Below, in pieces: positions 43,484 through 47,629 of a stretch of 64,000 bases of DNA; position 1 is the first letter of the stretch, and each line of letters opens with the position of its first letter. Source of the stretch: Nansenia antarctica (taxonomy: Eukaryota; Chordata; Actinopteri; Argentiniformes; Microstomatidae); assembly GCA_963989245.1 (NCBI GenBank), contig OZ022340.1, positions 33,848,710 to 33,912,709 of the forward strand. Direction: 5' to 3'. The notes below the pieces were generated by a model. The model made no database searches. It saw only the letters and a program-made list of their open reading frames with translations, and was not told the origin of the DNA. The translations under genes and the position numbers were made by a program.

Positions 43484-45917
43484 TGTTGAGTTGCGTTTGT
43501 GTTATAGCCCTCTCCAGAACATGTGCTCCATCCTAAGGCTCTGACTTTGATCCCAACTTGAAACATTTGGCTTGGATTTCACAGAAGGGGCCGATTTCAG
43601 AAGGGGCCGATTTGGATGCCTATTCAAAGGACCAGAGAGCTATTATTAATTATTGAAATAGTGTAATACGTGTAGAGTCCTCACCACAGGGAATTAAACT
43701 CAATCACACCGTCGACGGTCACACATGTGGTTTATGCACAGTGCACACTCACACATGCACACTCACACGCACACTCACACGCACGCACACACACACACAC
43801 ACTCTCTCTCTCTCTCACTCTCTCTCTCGAGCGACCTCTGTGTCATGATCACACACATGGGGACAGTGGACTTCCTCAGTATGAATAAGATGTAATATGT
43901 TTAAATGTATGGCTTACTCCATACATGTTTACTAAACAATATAGGCTTCATGTATGTATGAACTAGTAGTATGTTTCAGGAGAGGGGGGGCTTATGAGAA
44001 GGTGGTGGGGAGAGAGGGGAAAGCGATGGAAGAAATTAGAAAGATGAGAAATATGTTGCTGTTGCTGTGTGTGTGTTTGTGTGGGGGGGGGGGTGTATGT
44101 GTGTGTGCATGCGCCCGCCGTGCGCTGACAGACACACCATTATAGACTCATCATAGTTTCACCTGTGGTGCCAGCATCAGGTACACACACATACACACAG
44201 GCAGAGACACAGGCACAGGCACACACAGGCACACAGACACAGACACAGACACACGCACGCTCAGGCCAGTATCCAGCGGGGAAAATGACAACAGGGGTTT
44301 TTTCCTCAACCCCGAAATGAATAATGGGTCGAGACGGATCCAACCTCTTCAACCGCACGAGTCTGCTTCGCAGCCTGAGGCCTTTTTTAATACCCATAAT
44401 TCCTCTTCAAAGCTACCACGGGGTGGCAAATTAGTCAGAGAATTTGAAGAACTTTCACCTCCCCCCGTCGCCAGCTTCAAACTACCAATTAGTCCTCATT
44501 TTCTCTCCTCTTTTTAGAATGTGTATCTGGCAACCCAAGAACCGTGTGCTCTAAGAACATTCAAAATAGACCAAAAGCCGAATAACGAAATATTAACGCA
44601 CATTCTTCAAACGCCTAAAATACTTGCTTCTAGGATTTTGATGAGAAAATATGACTGGTTTGTATTTCTCTCTCCACTTTATCTGCCTCTCCAGTTGGCA
44701 ACTGGCAAACGATAGACTATAGAGGCTGGCCATTGGCATGAAATACCGTCAGGCTATCCAAGGTACTAAACCAACTTAATGTCATTAACTTAACGGGGCA
44801 ATTTCACACAAACGATAAGCTCTCTCATGTCCGCAGAAAGAGAAACTATCCACATGTGTTCCATTGGGCACGAACGCGCTTTCATGTGACACCTGTTGCC
44901 GCTGCATCACGTTCCTCTTGCCATAAAGACAACTGGCCACCTGAGATGCTGCTCACTTCCACCTCGTCTTTTACTCAACCACGAGGACTGCTTCTCTCTT
45001 TTTAATTTGGCGTCTCCTCTCCTCAATGTCACGTTTCTCTCCAAATGCACCTCTAGGACGCACAGTTCACGCAACATTGTGGCTGCTGGTTCCATAGGCA
45101 ACCAGACAGAACCGGCCTGATCTAAGGTCCCTTTTGGTTTTAGCTGATCCCAAAATGAGACGCAAATAAATGGAGCTCCATATTGTTTTATATTTAGTGG
45201 CGCCGCTGCAGATGAAAGGCATTCTTGACGCTGGTGCTTTGCTCTCCGCAGAATTCCTTTTGTCCAAAGTTTTACTGATGAAAGGCATGTCGCGGTCGGG
45301 CGCATGTTCGCTCACATCTGAGAGAGCGCCCTCAGATCTGTCCTTTGATAAATTTCGGTCATATCCGGAGTGACACGGAGGGCAGGAACATACCAACATA
45401 ACACAATTCCAGTCCTCGTTAACGGACGGGGATATTTCCCTCAACTGAATAGAGCGTGGGCATATAGGAAACATTAGACGCACAATGAATATCTATATCT
45501 ATTGAGTTGTTACATATTTATTAGGGGCAAATCTAGATTTTGACAACATTGGATAGGTAAAAAAAAACATTTGTACACTTACCCCGCTGGCGATCCGTCG
45601 TTACACGTTACTGACGTGTTCTCCAAAAAGTGAAGCCTCATATCTTGGTCCAGCTTCTGCGCCGAACAAGGGTACAGCGACTGTGCGAGGTTTTTTATCT
45701 GAGTCATAAAGTTGTCCATGTTCCCCTCCACGGCAGTGAAATCTAACGGGAAACTCTCAGCCCCCTCGACTCGCTCGTTGTGCGTTGGAGACGGCTGTGC
45801 TCGCCGTGGCTGCGCCCGGCTGCCCCGAAGTCTCCTCGCCTCCGGCGCGCCTATCTGGAGAAGCCCCAGCAGTAATAACACAGTCCCTATCCTTCTCTCA
45901 ACACTAGTACTCCTCAT
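3348..45917 (-). CDS. notum: Notum palmitoleoyl-protein carboxylesterase, 11 coding exons
   Basis: Secreted alpha/beta-hydrolase that removes the palmitoleate from Wnt proteins and so dampens Wnt signalling; it is a known negative-feedback regulator. Exons in transcript order: 45583-45917, 42365-42417, 41863-41958, 17410-17470, 17066-17124, 16672-16774, 10758-10949, 9265-9362, 5003-5150, 4681-4728, 3348-3702. All junctions have GT/AG and the phases join to a single 515-residue frame (human protein about 496). Exon 1 has an N-terminal hydrophobic signal peptide (VLLLLGLL) and the family sequence ESFPLDFTAVEGNMD. The catalytic triad is recognisable: Ser in GSSAGG (exon 6/7 junction), Asp in WLFDEAQL (exon 9) and His in CLSHEV (exon 10). 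The last exon carries an Asn/Gly/Ser-rich insertion absent from mammals. Which fish paralogue (1a or 1b) this is cannot be decided here. Confidence 0.96.
4035..4152 (+). mobile_element. 3'-end fragment of the Academ-like element family
   Basis: About 115 bp match, as reverse complement, the sequence at 59415-59560 in the large element near the right of the window. Shared phrases include cccacattttcgacccctga and tccctagggatcacaa. It lies in notum intron 10. Confidence 0.75.
4153..4660 (+). mobile_element. LINE C-terminal and 3' end fragment with internal minisatellite
   Basis: 4153-4275 reads as a LINE C-terminal motif (TAWYRNCTALNRKALQRVVR), a segment common to teleost LINE ORF2 ends. It is followed by a roughly 30-bp minisatellite of ttgttgattgttgtttttat (about 4370-4550). 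A 3' end with a (TTGTGA)n tail follows at 4620-4656. Confidence 0.65.
4681..4728 (-). CDS. notum: notum exon 10 (catalytic His)
   Basis: A 48-nt exon encoding AMFAPACLSHEVITR with the catalytic His in CLSHEV. The acceptor is tgacag and the donor gtgagt. It joins exon 11 within an AG|T Ser codon. Confidence 0.93.
4783..5000. repeat. (GT)n-rich array next to the notum exon 9 donor
   Basis: Mixed (GT)n and GAGT repeats, ending in a pure (GT)n run at about 4947-4996. In transcript sense this is (AC)n just downstream of exon 9. Long apparent ORFs here are repeat translations. Confidence 0.95.
5003..5150 (-). CDS. notum: notum exon 9 (catalytic Asp)
   Basis: Encodes PVFVVQWLFDEAQLTVDN through LRSTLRHV and includes the catalytic Asp of the triad. 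The 148-nt length is not divisible by 3, so skipping would shift the frame. (TG)n lies upstream and (AC)n downstream in transcript sense. Confidence 0.95.
5153..5450. repeat. (CA)n array with an interspersed minisatellite
   Basis: (CA)n blocks alternate with three copies of a unit containing gtaaaaacagcattgcacat. The first CA block touches the exon 9 acceptor. Confidence 0.93.
6136..7979 (-). pseudogene. hAT transposase, broken
   Basis: 7979-7107 starts with a BED-type zinc finger (CLICNDKIASMKRSNIKRH, then HH). It continues with transposase core segments ALDESTDVSHLSQF and CTDGAPCMLGKN, containing likely catalytic Asp residues. A frameshift near 7110-7160 moves reading into the 7162-6674 frame (LLLHSNVRWLSRGKVLSRF). 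After an insertion at about 6435-6692 the sequence resumes at 6425-6136 (ASDMWMSKFKTLN). It is related to the hAT family that gave rise to GTF2IRD2-type proteins. The gene is not functional. Confidence 0.88.
6435..6692 (-). mobile_element. Truncated end of the CAGGGTTTCCGTTA hAT family with a fold-back
   Basis: The right end (to 6692) is the reverse complement of the ends at 24958 and 50640: taccggttaacggaaaccctg. Inside is a perfect 20-bp-arm palindrome with a 2-base loop (6533-6574). It interrupts the hAT transposase at 6136-7979. The opposite terminus is missing. Confidence 0.8.
9226..9262. repeat. (CA)n next to the exon 8 donor
   Basis: Pure CA dinucleotide run. In transcript sense it is (TG)n starting at the end of the exon 8 donor. 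Confidence 0.97.
9265..9362 (-). CDS. notum: notum exon 8
   Basis: Encodes YWRGVVPGRCSQAHMGEEWN followed by CFFGYKVYPTLQ. The (TG)n tract runs directly into the acceptor tgtag, and another (TG)n follows the donor gtaagt. Confidence 0.94.
9363..9406. repeat. (CA)n abutting the exon 8 acceptor
   Basis: Pure CA run. In transcript sense it is (TG)n ending in the acceptor tgtag, with no ordinary pyrimidine tract. Confidence 0.97.
9430..9600 (-). repeat. (ATA)/(ATC) microsatellite with a LINE-type 3' tail
   Basis: ATA and ATC triplet runs precede tttttatttgtatagcaatt and caaagtgctttaat. Read on the minus strand this is the usual aaagcactttga... (ATT)n end of a teleost LINE. Confidence 0.7.
10397..10507. 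mobile_element. 111-bp palindromic MITE
   Basis: Nearly perfect hairpin: cagggctctcaagtctcatg on the left and the inverted counterpart ending cttgagagccctg on the right, around a small centre. It is flanked by atatc on both sides (10392-10396 and 10508-10512). Non-coding. Confidence 0.85.
10758..10949 (-). CDS. notum: notum exon 7
   Basis: Begins by completing the nucleophile Ser codon (GSSAGG), then encodes GGTGVLLNVDRVAEQL and SGWFLDNKQYRSTDCLDT to EAIKRG. The acceptor is ccctcag and the donor gtgagt. Confidence 0.95.
11228..11650 (+). mobile_element. L2-like LINE 3' end with (ATT)n tail, next to a Tc1 terminus
   Basis: 11228-11268 resembles a Tc1-type terminus (acagtggcaagaaaa...gtaagtgaac). 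11284-11645 is an L2-like ORF remnant and 3' UTR ending aaaagcactttataaatat and a long (ATT)n run. Confidence 0.7.
11700..12660 (-). pseudogene. LINE ORF2 fragment (L2/CR1-like, endonuclease to RT linker)
   Basis: On the minus strand the reading frames include FRNLKSINPSSFSSILAD, SFTHSAPWYTDQLHQLKAKG, RVHKRTGL and YKEALNSARSSYYSSIID. These phrases lie between the endonuclease and reverse transcriptase in teleost L2-type LINEs. Frameshifts and truncation at both ends show it is dead. Confidence 0.78.
12875..13106 (+). mobile_element. 5'-noncoding fragment of the Academ-like element family
   Basis: About 230 bp match the reverse complement of 63267-63490, upstream of the ORFs of the large element. 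Shared phrases include gtaagctttcaaatgatgtg, gaacgctgctaacag (with differences) and atcgctacgaacgtctaa. It lies in notum intron 6. Confidence 0.8.
13110..13300 (+). pseudogene. Tc1/mariner transposase C-terminal scrap and terminus
   Basis: Encodes PEMCANLVTNYKKHLTSVL, typical of Tc1 transposase C-termini, followed by ggggatcaaatacttatttc, a Tc1-family terminal sequence. Confidence 0.65.
13400..14090 (+). pseudogene. LINE reverse transcriptase fragment (L2/CR1-like)
   Basis: The plus strand reads FPTRLKSAIIKPLLKKGKQD, then LRPISNLPFLSKILEKVI. After a deletion comes IPQGSILGPLLFTLYMIPLG and the catalytic-type YADDTQVYIS. Part of the fingers domain is missing and the C-terminus is truncated. 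Confidence 0.82.
14204..15031 (+). pseudogene. Tc1-like transposon, degenerate
   Basis: Terminal phrases cacagtgtaggttgg...aaagtatgtgaaccc and gggttcacttactttttcca with cactgtg are inverted. 14244-14531 encodes transposase motifs FAKEHLDPPQRYWENVLWTD and ETKLELF. Later frames retain DWAS-like NPDLN remnants. Stops and frameshifts make it inactive. Confidence 0.82.
15035..15795 (-). pseudogene. Second Tc1-like copy, opposite strand, N-terminal half
   Basis: The minus strand encodes the helix-turn-helix part of a Tc1 transposase (ITVKELQALV, VSKSTIRRHLH, RRKPFLTTRHRRKLLEFAKR). Upstream on the minus strand, a terminus like ggggtgccaatcatttttga lies at 15774-15793. The catalytic half is missing. 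Confidence 0.78.
15796..16032 (-). mobile_element. tRNA-derived SINE-like repeat
   Basis: Reads as the teleost repeat containing ccaaagcgctttacaatg, caaggacacttcgacatgtg and gggctcgaaccgccgatctg. On the minus strand the last part resembles a tRNA with a B-box. A second copy of the central and tRNA part lies at 24566-24716. Confidence 0.7.
16035..16395 (+). pseudogene. Tc1-like transposase fragment
   Basis: Frames on the plus strand read MKHGGGVPGFGHVWL, HDNDHKHTAFSESK and then FLTGQINLQI. The last is a decayed form of the catalytic DNDPKH and SPDLNPIE region. Several stops are present. Confidence 0.72.
16589..16662. repeat. (CA)n near the notum exon 6 donor
   Basis: CA dinucleotide tract with a few TA interruptions, immediately right of a Tc1-free AT-rich stretch. 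In transcript sense it is (TG)n downstream of exon 6. Confidence 0.95.
16672..16774 (-). CDS. notum: notum exon 6
   Basis: Encodes DYAFMGSLIIKEVVNDLL and ends in AGS, with the first two bases of the catalytic Ser codon. I chose the acceptor at 16775-16776 because it preserves the residue spacing of the family. An alternative AG six bases upstream would add two residues. CA repeats lie on both sides. Confidence 0.93.
16781..16965. repeat. (CA)n array upstream of notum exon 6
   Basis: Long CA tract with GTAC interruptions. In transcript sense it is (TG)n leading straight into the exon 6 acceptor. Confidence 0.95.
17066..17124 (-). CDS. notum: notum exon 5
   Basis: Encodes FIPYCSSDVWSGATTKTDQ. 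The acceptor is ctcacag and the donor gttagc. A purine-rich minisatellite lies just upstream in intron 4. Confidence 0.94.
17159..17302. repeat. Purine minisatellite
   Basis: Repeated units of gagagagggaagagagaggg and gacgttagagg. It lies in notum intron 4, between exons 5 and 4. Confidence 0.9.
17410..17470 (-). CDS. notum: notum exon 4
   Basis: Encodes GTGILSPQPEENPHWWNANM and matches the conserved notum segment. The donor gtaaga lies after ATGGT, so the Val codon is split with exon 5. Confidence 0.94.
17472..18310. repeat. (GA)n / CAGAGA low-complexity array
   Basis: More than 800 bp of GAGAGACA with interspersed gggggtgaga blocks. Apparent 100-260 residue ORFs here are translations of the repeat (Leu-Ser or Arg-Glu rich). 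Confidence 0.96.
18367..19681. mobile_element. Non-autonomous hAT-type element
   Basis: The ends CAGTGGCGGCTGG and CCAGCCGCCACTG are perfect inverted repeats. They are flanked by an exact 8-bp duplication caacctaa (18359-18366 and 19682-19689). A further CAGTGTTTCCTCC...CACCACTG pair (18406-18866) suggests a nested element. No transposase is seen. Confidence 0.92.
19960..20336. repeat. (CA)n minisatellite with acttcagagggc units
   Basis: Seven to eight units of variable length, each made of acttcagagggc(a/g)gag followed by agacagacac and a CA run. Non-coding. Confidence 0.93.
20815..21315. mobile_element. piggyBac-like MITE flanked by TTAA
   Basis: The ends CACTAGGACAGC and GCTGTTCTAGTG are inverted with one mismatch. 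Each is bordered by TTAA (20811-20814 and 21316-21319), the piggyBac target. No ORF is seen. Confidence 0.82.
21508..21862. repeat. 19-bp GATA-type minisatellite
   Basis: About 17 copies of a roughly 19-bp unit, agatagatgagagaaggat, with gatacatgag variants. Confidence 0.93.
22918..23005 (+). other. tRNA-like segment (A and B box)
   Basis: Contains an A-box-like tggcctagtggt and a B-box-like ggttcaaatcc about 55 bases apart. The acceptor stem does not pair convincingly, so this is a tRNA-derived relic and not a tRNA gene. Confidence 0.5.
23318..23385 (-). other. tRNA-like segment (A box and degenerate B box)
   Basis: On the minus strand, tggcgcagtggttaaggc resembles a leucine/serine-type A box, followed by gcgggtttgagac as a weak B box. 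It is most likely part of a SINE or pseudo-tRNA inside the transposon. Confidence 0.5.
24410..24790. repeat. ggttggttgag minisatellite, left block
   Basis: Repeats of ggttgagtggttgagaatgg and tagggttggttgg. The block is interrupted by a SINE at 24566-24716. The same repeat resumes at 35023-35617 and 40578-40735, so one array was split by later insertions. Confidence 0.85.
24566..24716 (-). mobile_element. tRNA-derived SINE-like repeat
   Basis: On the minus strand it starts ggggtggcagtggctcagga with tRNA-like A-box spacing. It then has ggttcgaaccctggctggcc, and continues into the same core as the copy at 15796-16032. Confidence 0.75.
25941..26441 (-). repeat. BEL/Pao 3' LTR
   Basis: 501 bp, starting TGTAACTCCC and ending GGCTGCAGCTACA on the plus strand. 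By eye it is identical to the LTR at 33143-33643 throughout the stretches compared. Confidence 0.95.
26464..32547 (-). CDS. BEL/Pao Gag-Pol polyprotein, 2027 residues, apparently intact
   Basis: Single ORF for a retrotransposon polyprotein. Order seen: Glu/Lys-rich coiled-coil Gag N-terminus; a Pao-type Gag domain around residues 360-500 (EPSVFSGDPLRYNDW); and zinc knuckles around 580-650 (CMFCNKTGHTLHKC, CFGCLKYGHLSKSC). Next come an aspartic protease with LLDSQSDSTFIL; reverse transcriptase with VMCDVERMFHQF and the active-site YVDD; and an RNase H-like region (HHFADASVSGYG). Then come an integrase zinc-binding His/Cys domain, an integrase core with Asp-Asp-Glu in MDCFGP, CDQGTNF and GIWERQ, and a C-terminal domain of DUF5641 type. 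No stop or frameshift is visible. An ORF of this length with matching LTRs implies very recent insertion. There is no envelope gene. Confidence 0.96.
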   Translation of the reverse strand: MAEPGELTNQARDSARDREDSQEQPEISQNGDAAEQPRRGQRSITLTEKGKGMQDEKIKALQQRFNYIYGKWRSHVKSSKQALSQATEPVSDDLLNDIIGDVRSLSADVQRVYDGLRQISTPDQETRQRVDLCVHISKFIVCRASSRLCGKVSDGEEEDWPEAGSLFDCSVGSFTSVSKGTSVHSSGSTEKRQEAAADAAAGKAVLKVLQEQEREQQEIQRLETEAKKKIADQEAAAVRRRFQREEEETKIRAELVEEHAVLQRTLEEKRRRVQRLETIKDLNAAQARIQVYDQVEDTEEKWKDIVLDCEMVTDKQVPAPTSPPSRYMSPALQAVTTSSNESTAELVKVLADAVSANRIPIPEPSVFSGDPLRYNDWKLSFETLIGQKNIRDKEKIYYLRRYVNGEAKTAIDGYFLLGTESAYVSAWELLEERYGNPFTIALAYRDKLHAWPKMGPKDSYELRRFADFLRSCEAAMNHIKALEILNDCNENRKILSKLPDWLTASWNRKVTDIEEQSNQFPSFSQFVAFLTREAKIACNPITSLQSLKQGEAEQPRVQRNQNAEAKALTTSSNETAVMTCMFCNKTGHTLHKCRKFMEKEVTERTKFVQLNRLCFGCLKYGHLSKSCDSRSVCDTCHKRHPTCLHEDRAKDDQRQPQEPSPSQERPHSSQHNETTTTATSHRAILGEAGTHTSATIPVWLSSATQPAQEVLVYALLDSQSDSTFILSDVAEVLEANKEQVKLKLSTMTSTTMVNSQRVNNLQVRGFYSDTKISLPPAYTREFIPANRTHIPTDEIAKTWSHLEHLQEEMAPLQDCEVGLLIGYNCSQALLPREVVSGKEDQPYAQRTDLGWSIVGCGNPCVDYGDAIGNSHHIVVKQVTPDVESSINLRTEVHYVSRIKVKEVTPSDIIKVLESDFSERTREDNPVSQEDLKFLTNLRENIRQKDNGHYEMPLPFKEERPKLPNNKISAIHRLNGLERRLKKDQKYYKDYITFMDDIISRGDAERVPEEEINNSPAWYIPHHGVYHPQKPGKIRIVFDCSARFQETSLNDHLLTGPDLTNTLVGVLCRFRRGSIAVMCDVERMFHQFQVKREDQDYLRFLWWDNGNLETIPAVYRMKVHLFGAASSPGCANFGLKHLAAQGAGQFSENIIRFIQRDFYVDDGLTSVQKEDEAIQLVKESRKLCSTGNLRLHKFVSNSKNVMATIPDEECAAVKDLDMDFGALHVERALGVEWCITSDAFQFRVLVKPHPLTRRGVLSTVASVYDPLGFIAPFVLVGKQVLQQMCRDKVSWDEQLPENLRPQWESWLRDLPNLSGMQIKRCYLPSSFGNIKGYELHHFADASVSGYGECTYLRAINTSDEVHCCLVMGKSRVTPTKITTIPRLELSAAVVAVRTSDMLRNELEIQDLQEFFWTDSKVVLGYINNEARRFQVFVANRIERIKSSTKPEQWSYVASEDNPADHASRGLTAKQLKASNWFTGPKFLWQRGLLDRESKVGEVKEDDPELRHALVCNTKAKEDNSLLNRLQKFSDWTRVVKAVARLKRMAKEYKGLKQRTNESTSIEERKEAELAIIKLVQEEAFSDETKRLKLQKEVAKTKQSKLQKLSPFLDKEGILRVGGRLSQAVLHPHVKHPAILPKNSHISVLLIKHHHEKVQHQGRGITTNALRANGWWILGCSSAVSSYVFKCVKCRMYRRPTEEQRMGDLPQDRMEATPPFTYIGMDCFGPICVKEGRKDLKRYGLILTCLCSRAIHIEVVDDLTTDAFINALRTVIAIRGNVRQLRCDQGTNFIGAKREFTKLMKEMDEERLKALGCEFLMNPPAASHMGGIWERQIRTIRSVLTAILDQSAQRLDSTSLRTFLYEVMAIINSRPLTAEYLNDPSGPEPLTPNHILTMKSTIILPPPGQFVKEDLYLQKRWRRVQYLANEFWTRWKKEYLLNLQPRQKWCKNRRNSKVNDIVLLQDELAPRNEWKLARVTEVYPGLDGRVRKLKLQVSDTKLDKGKPTTRTVCLERPIQKVVTLIEADYRNPT
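33143..33643 (-). repeat. BEL/Pao 5' LTR
   Basis: The same 501-bp sequence as the 3' LTR. About 595 bp of leader lies between this LTR and the start codon at 32547. Confidence 0.95.
35023..35617. repeat. ggttggttgag minisatellite, middle block
   Basis: About 600 bp of alternating ttggttggttgagtggttga and gaatggtagggttgg units. The minus-strand ORFs (Asn-Gln-Pro-Thr rich) are repeat translations. Confidence 0.93.
35618..40577 (-). pseudogene. Jockey/I-superfamily LINE, split by a hAT MITE
   Basis: On the minus strand: apurinic-type endonuclease remnants (40233-39226, with AGEFNCQHEDWG and SGRWNTGMNPDLAFTS) and a linker ending LKPGKAPGPDSI. Reverse transcriptase at 39195-38567 has PKSYRPISLL, FIDLTTAYDTVWH, GVPQGSVLAPLLYNIY and the catalytic YADDLAV. 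The thumb and C-terminal part continue at 36656-35731 and end with a CCHC-like CECGAEDQTADHVILDCPVY. The 3' end has a short (GAA)n. Frameshifts near 39200 and 38930 and the insertion at 36614-38413 make it inactive. Confidence 0.88.
36614..38413. mobile_element. Non-autonomous hAT element inside the LINE
   Basis: The ends CAGTGGTTCTCAAC and GTTGAGAAACGATG are inverted with two mismatches. A perfect 8-bp duplication atctaggt flanks them (36606-36613 and 38414-38421). 1.8 kb with no transposase. It has C-rich ccagcgcccccc/ggggggcggt subtermini and two direct copies of an internal segment (36965-37075 and 38170-38270). Confidence 0.93.
40578..40735. repeat. ggttggttgag minisatellite, right block
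   Basis: Resumes the array seen at 35023-35617 immediately after the LINE 5' end. Confidence 0.85.
40790..41385 (+). mobile_element. LINE 3' end (Rex-like C-terminus and 3' UTR)
   Basis: 40822-41106 encodes a C-terminal LINE segment (MLPDCIQRLFQVRQSNYELR, then TVKGVNLWNTFEKEMK). A 3' UTR follows, ending aataaacattctcaactcaa with a CTCAA tandem tail. Confidence 0.75.
41863..41958 (-). CDS. notum: notum exon 3
   Basis: Encodes GWYCFNRETCDARYKSMRRL and then MSSTRWPRTRT. The acceptor is tctccag and the donor gtgagt. It is followed by the 24-kb intron 3. Confidence 0.95.
42365..42417 (-). CDS. notum: notum exon 2
   Basis: Encodes YYIKESRGSKRWLLFLEG, the strand and oxyanion-side region of the hydrolase. 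The acceptor is ctgtgtag and the donor gtgagt. Confidence 0.95.
43270..43482. repeat. Two (CA)n blocks in notum intron 1
   Basis: CA tracts at about 43276-43350 and 43437-43482, separated by an AT-rich stretch. The rest of intron 1 (42418-45582) has further short CA/CT tracts (43740-43830, 44180-44255) and no recognised gene. Confidence 0.95.
45583..45917 (-). CDS. notum: notum exon 1 (signal peptide and N-terminus)
   Basis: Starts at the ATG at 45917 (MRSTSVERR), followed by a leucine-rich signal peptide and an Arg-rich linker. It then has the conserved notum N-terminus through CSAQKLDQDMRL and TCNDGSPAG. The donor is gtaagt, and the split Gly codon joins to exon 2. Confidence 0.95.
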
Positions 45918-46388
45918 CTCAAACCTGGCTTTACTGGTGAGTTAGGATGGAAAAAATGAAAAGTTTCCGATGAACTACCCTAAGAGGTTCAATGACATAG
46001 GCTACTCCAGAGGGTGCATTCAATTCAGAGTGCGTAAAACGCATCCAAAGTTTATGATGGTGTTGTACACCATTTACTCTCAGTCCGATCCATTACTGAC
46101 CATTAGAGAAAAAAATGCTTTTAGTGACGTGCATCGTGTAATTGAGATATTAATCAACGATCAATGATCCGTCCATATGATTGAGCGGTAGGCTACAACG
46201 GTCTCCAACAGGTTGAAATAGCTGAACGCATTCCTCATCCCGTTAGAAGTGGATTCATCATGTCCTACTCTGCAGACAGAGGGGGATTTTATTCAAACTT
46301 TCCCCCCTTTTCTCTTTCCCGAGCCAATCGTTATCGTGGGCTGTGGTGTGGGGCGTGCGCTTCACTAACAGACACACGCACACGCACG

Positions 46389-46447
<59 letters not shown>

Positions 46448-47542
46448 ACGCACACTCACGATGCCCACGCGCTTGATTCTTTTGATCTTTTGGATAGGCG
46501 ACTCTCTTCCCTGCAGCTGAATGCCAGATATGACTTAATCGGTCAAATTGGCTTTATGGCCAGGCTCAAGGCCTATTCCTGAAGAAGTGAACATGTTGTT
46601 TGTCTGCCTGTGAACGTGTGGGTTTAGCCTGGAATCAATCAAGACAAGGCCGTCATTTAGCCTACAGGCCTTCCCAACTTCCGTTGTGTTCCTAATAAAC
46701 TCCTTTGACTGAGGGTTAAGCAAACAGAGGCGAAGTTAAAAATGCACCCCTAAAGTGCCAAATAAGTTGTTGGGTAACATGGGGAAAGACGCCCGGTCTG
46801 AAATGGTTTCCATAGCTTCTAGACGATTTCTTTCCTGCATAATAGAAAACACTCTCTAATCAAATAAAATCAAAGTTTGATACAGTGTGATGACATGCTT
46901 TTGGGGAAGCAACAGTCAACAACAATGAAACAAAAAAACAACAATAACAACAACATATTTTTTGTGATGACATGCTTTTGGGGAAGCAACAGTTTCATTA
47001 GTTGTTTCATTGATTACATGCTTTTGGGGAACAACAGTTGTTTCATTAACAATTAAACAAAAAAAACAATAACAACAACATATTGTTTTGGGTGGGGGGA
47101 GGGGTGTGATTTAAAAAAAAAAAAAGTGAATAATATTGTTTGAAATATTGATTAATAGATTACATCTTTTCTGTTTTAAGTTATATAGAAGGTAACAAGT
47201 AAACAAGTCTACAGTAAACATATTGAGGACCGGTTTCTTGGACGCAGATAGGTCTATTCCTAGACTAAAACAAAGCCTCCTCAATGGAGATCTTCCATTG
47301 CAAGTGGATTTATCCTGGAACCCCTTGTCTGTGAACCGGCACGAAATGTCCTTATTTGAATTGGTGACAACTGAACGGAACGTACGCATATTTGCGTTTA
47401 CTTGAAGGCAGTCCACGGATTTGAGGTAAACCTAATTTCTACGGATTTGACGGTGTTATTTGAAAACAGTCAAAGAGCCAGCTAACTCTGGTGAGTGTGT
47501 CAATAAAGTTAATTCAAACAAACACAGTGACGTCACATCACA
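45918..47542. other. Shared upstream region between notum and aspscr1
   Basis: About 1.6 kb between two divergent start codons, so it should include both promoters and 5' UTRs. It holds a (CA)n tract (46395-46450). It also has a locally duplicated phrase, gatgacatgcttttggggaa, around 46889 and 46963, with a partial third copy near 47015. Confidence 0.6.
47528..47535. promoter_or_regulatory. Consensus CRE/ATF site
   Basis: A perfect TGACGTCA palindrome eight bases before the aspscr1 start codon. This octamer is a classic CREB/ATF element of TATA-less core promoters. Function here is inferred from position only. Confidence 0.45.
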
Positions 47543-47629
47543 ATGGCAGCCAGCACCACAGTGACAGTTCTGACTCCAAATGGAAGAAGACAAACCGTTA
47601 AAGTGTCTCCTAACACACCTTTGTTACAG
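47543..47629 (+). CDS. aspscr1: aspscr1 exon 1
   Basis: 29 codons in phase 0, with donor gtatat after TTACAG. The context at the start is cacaatggc. Confidence 0.93.
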
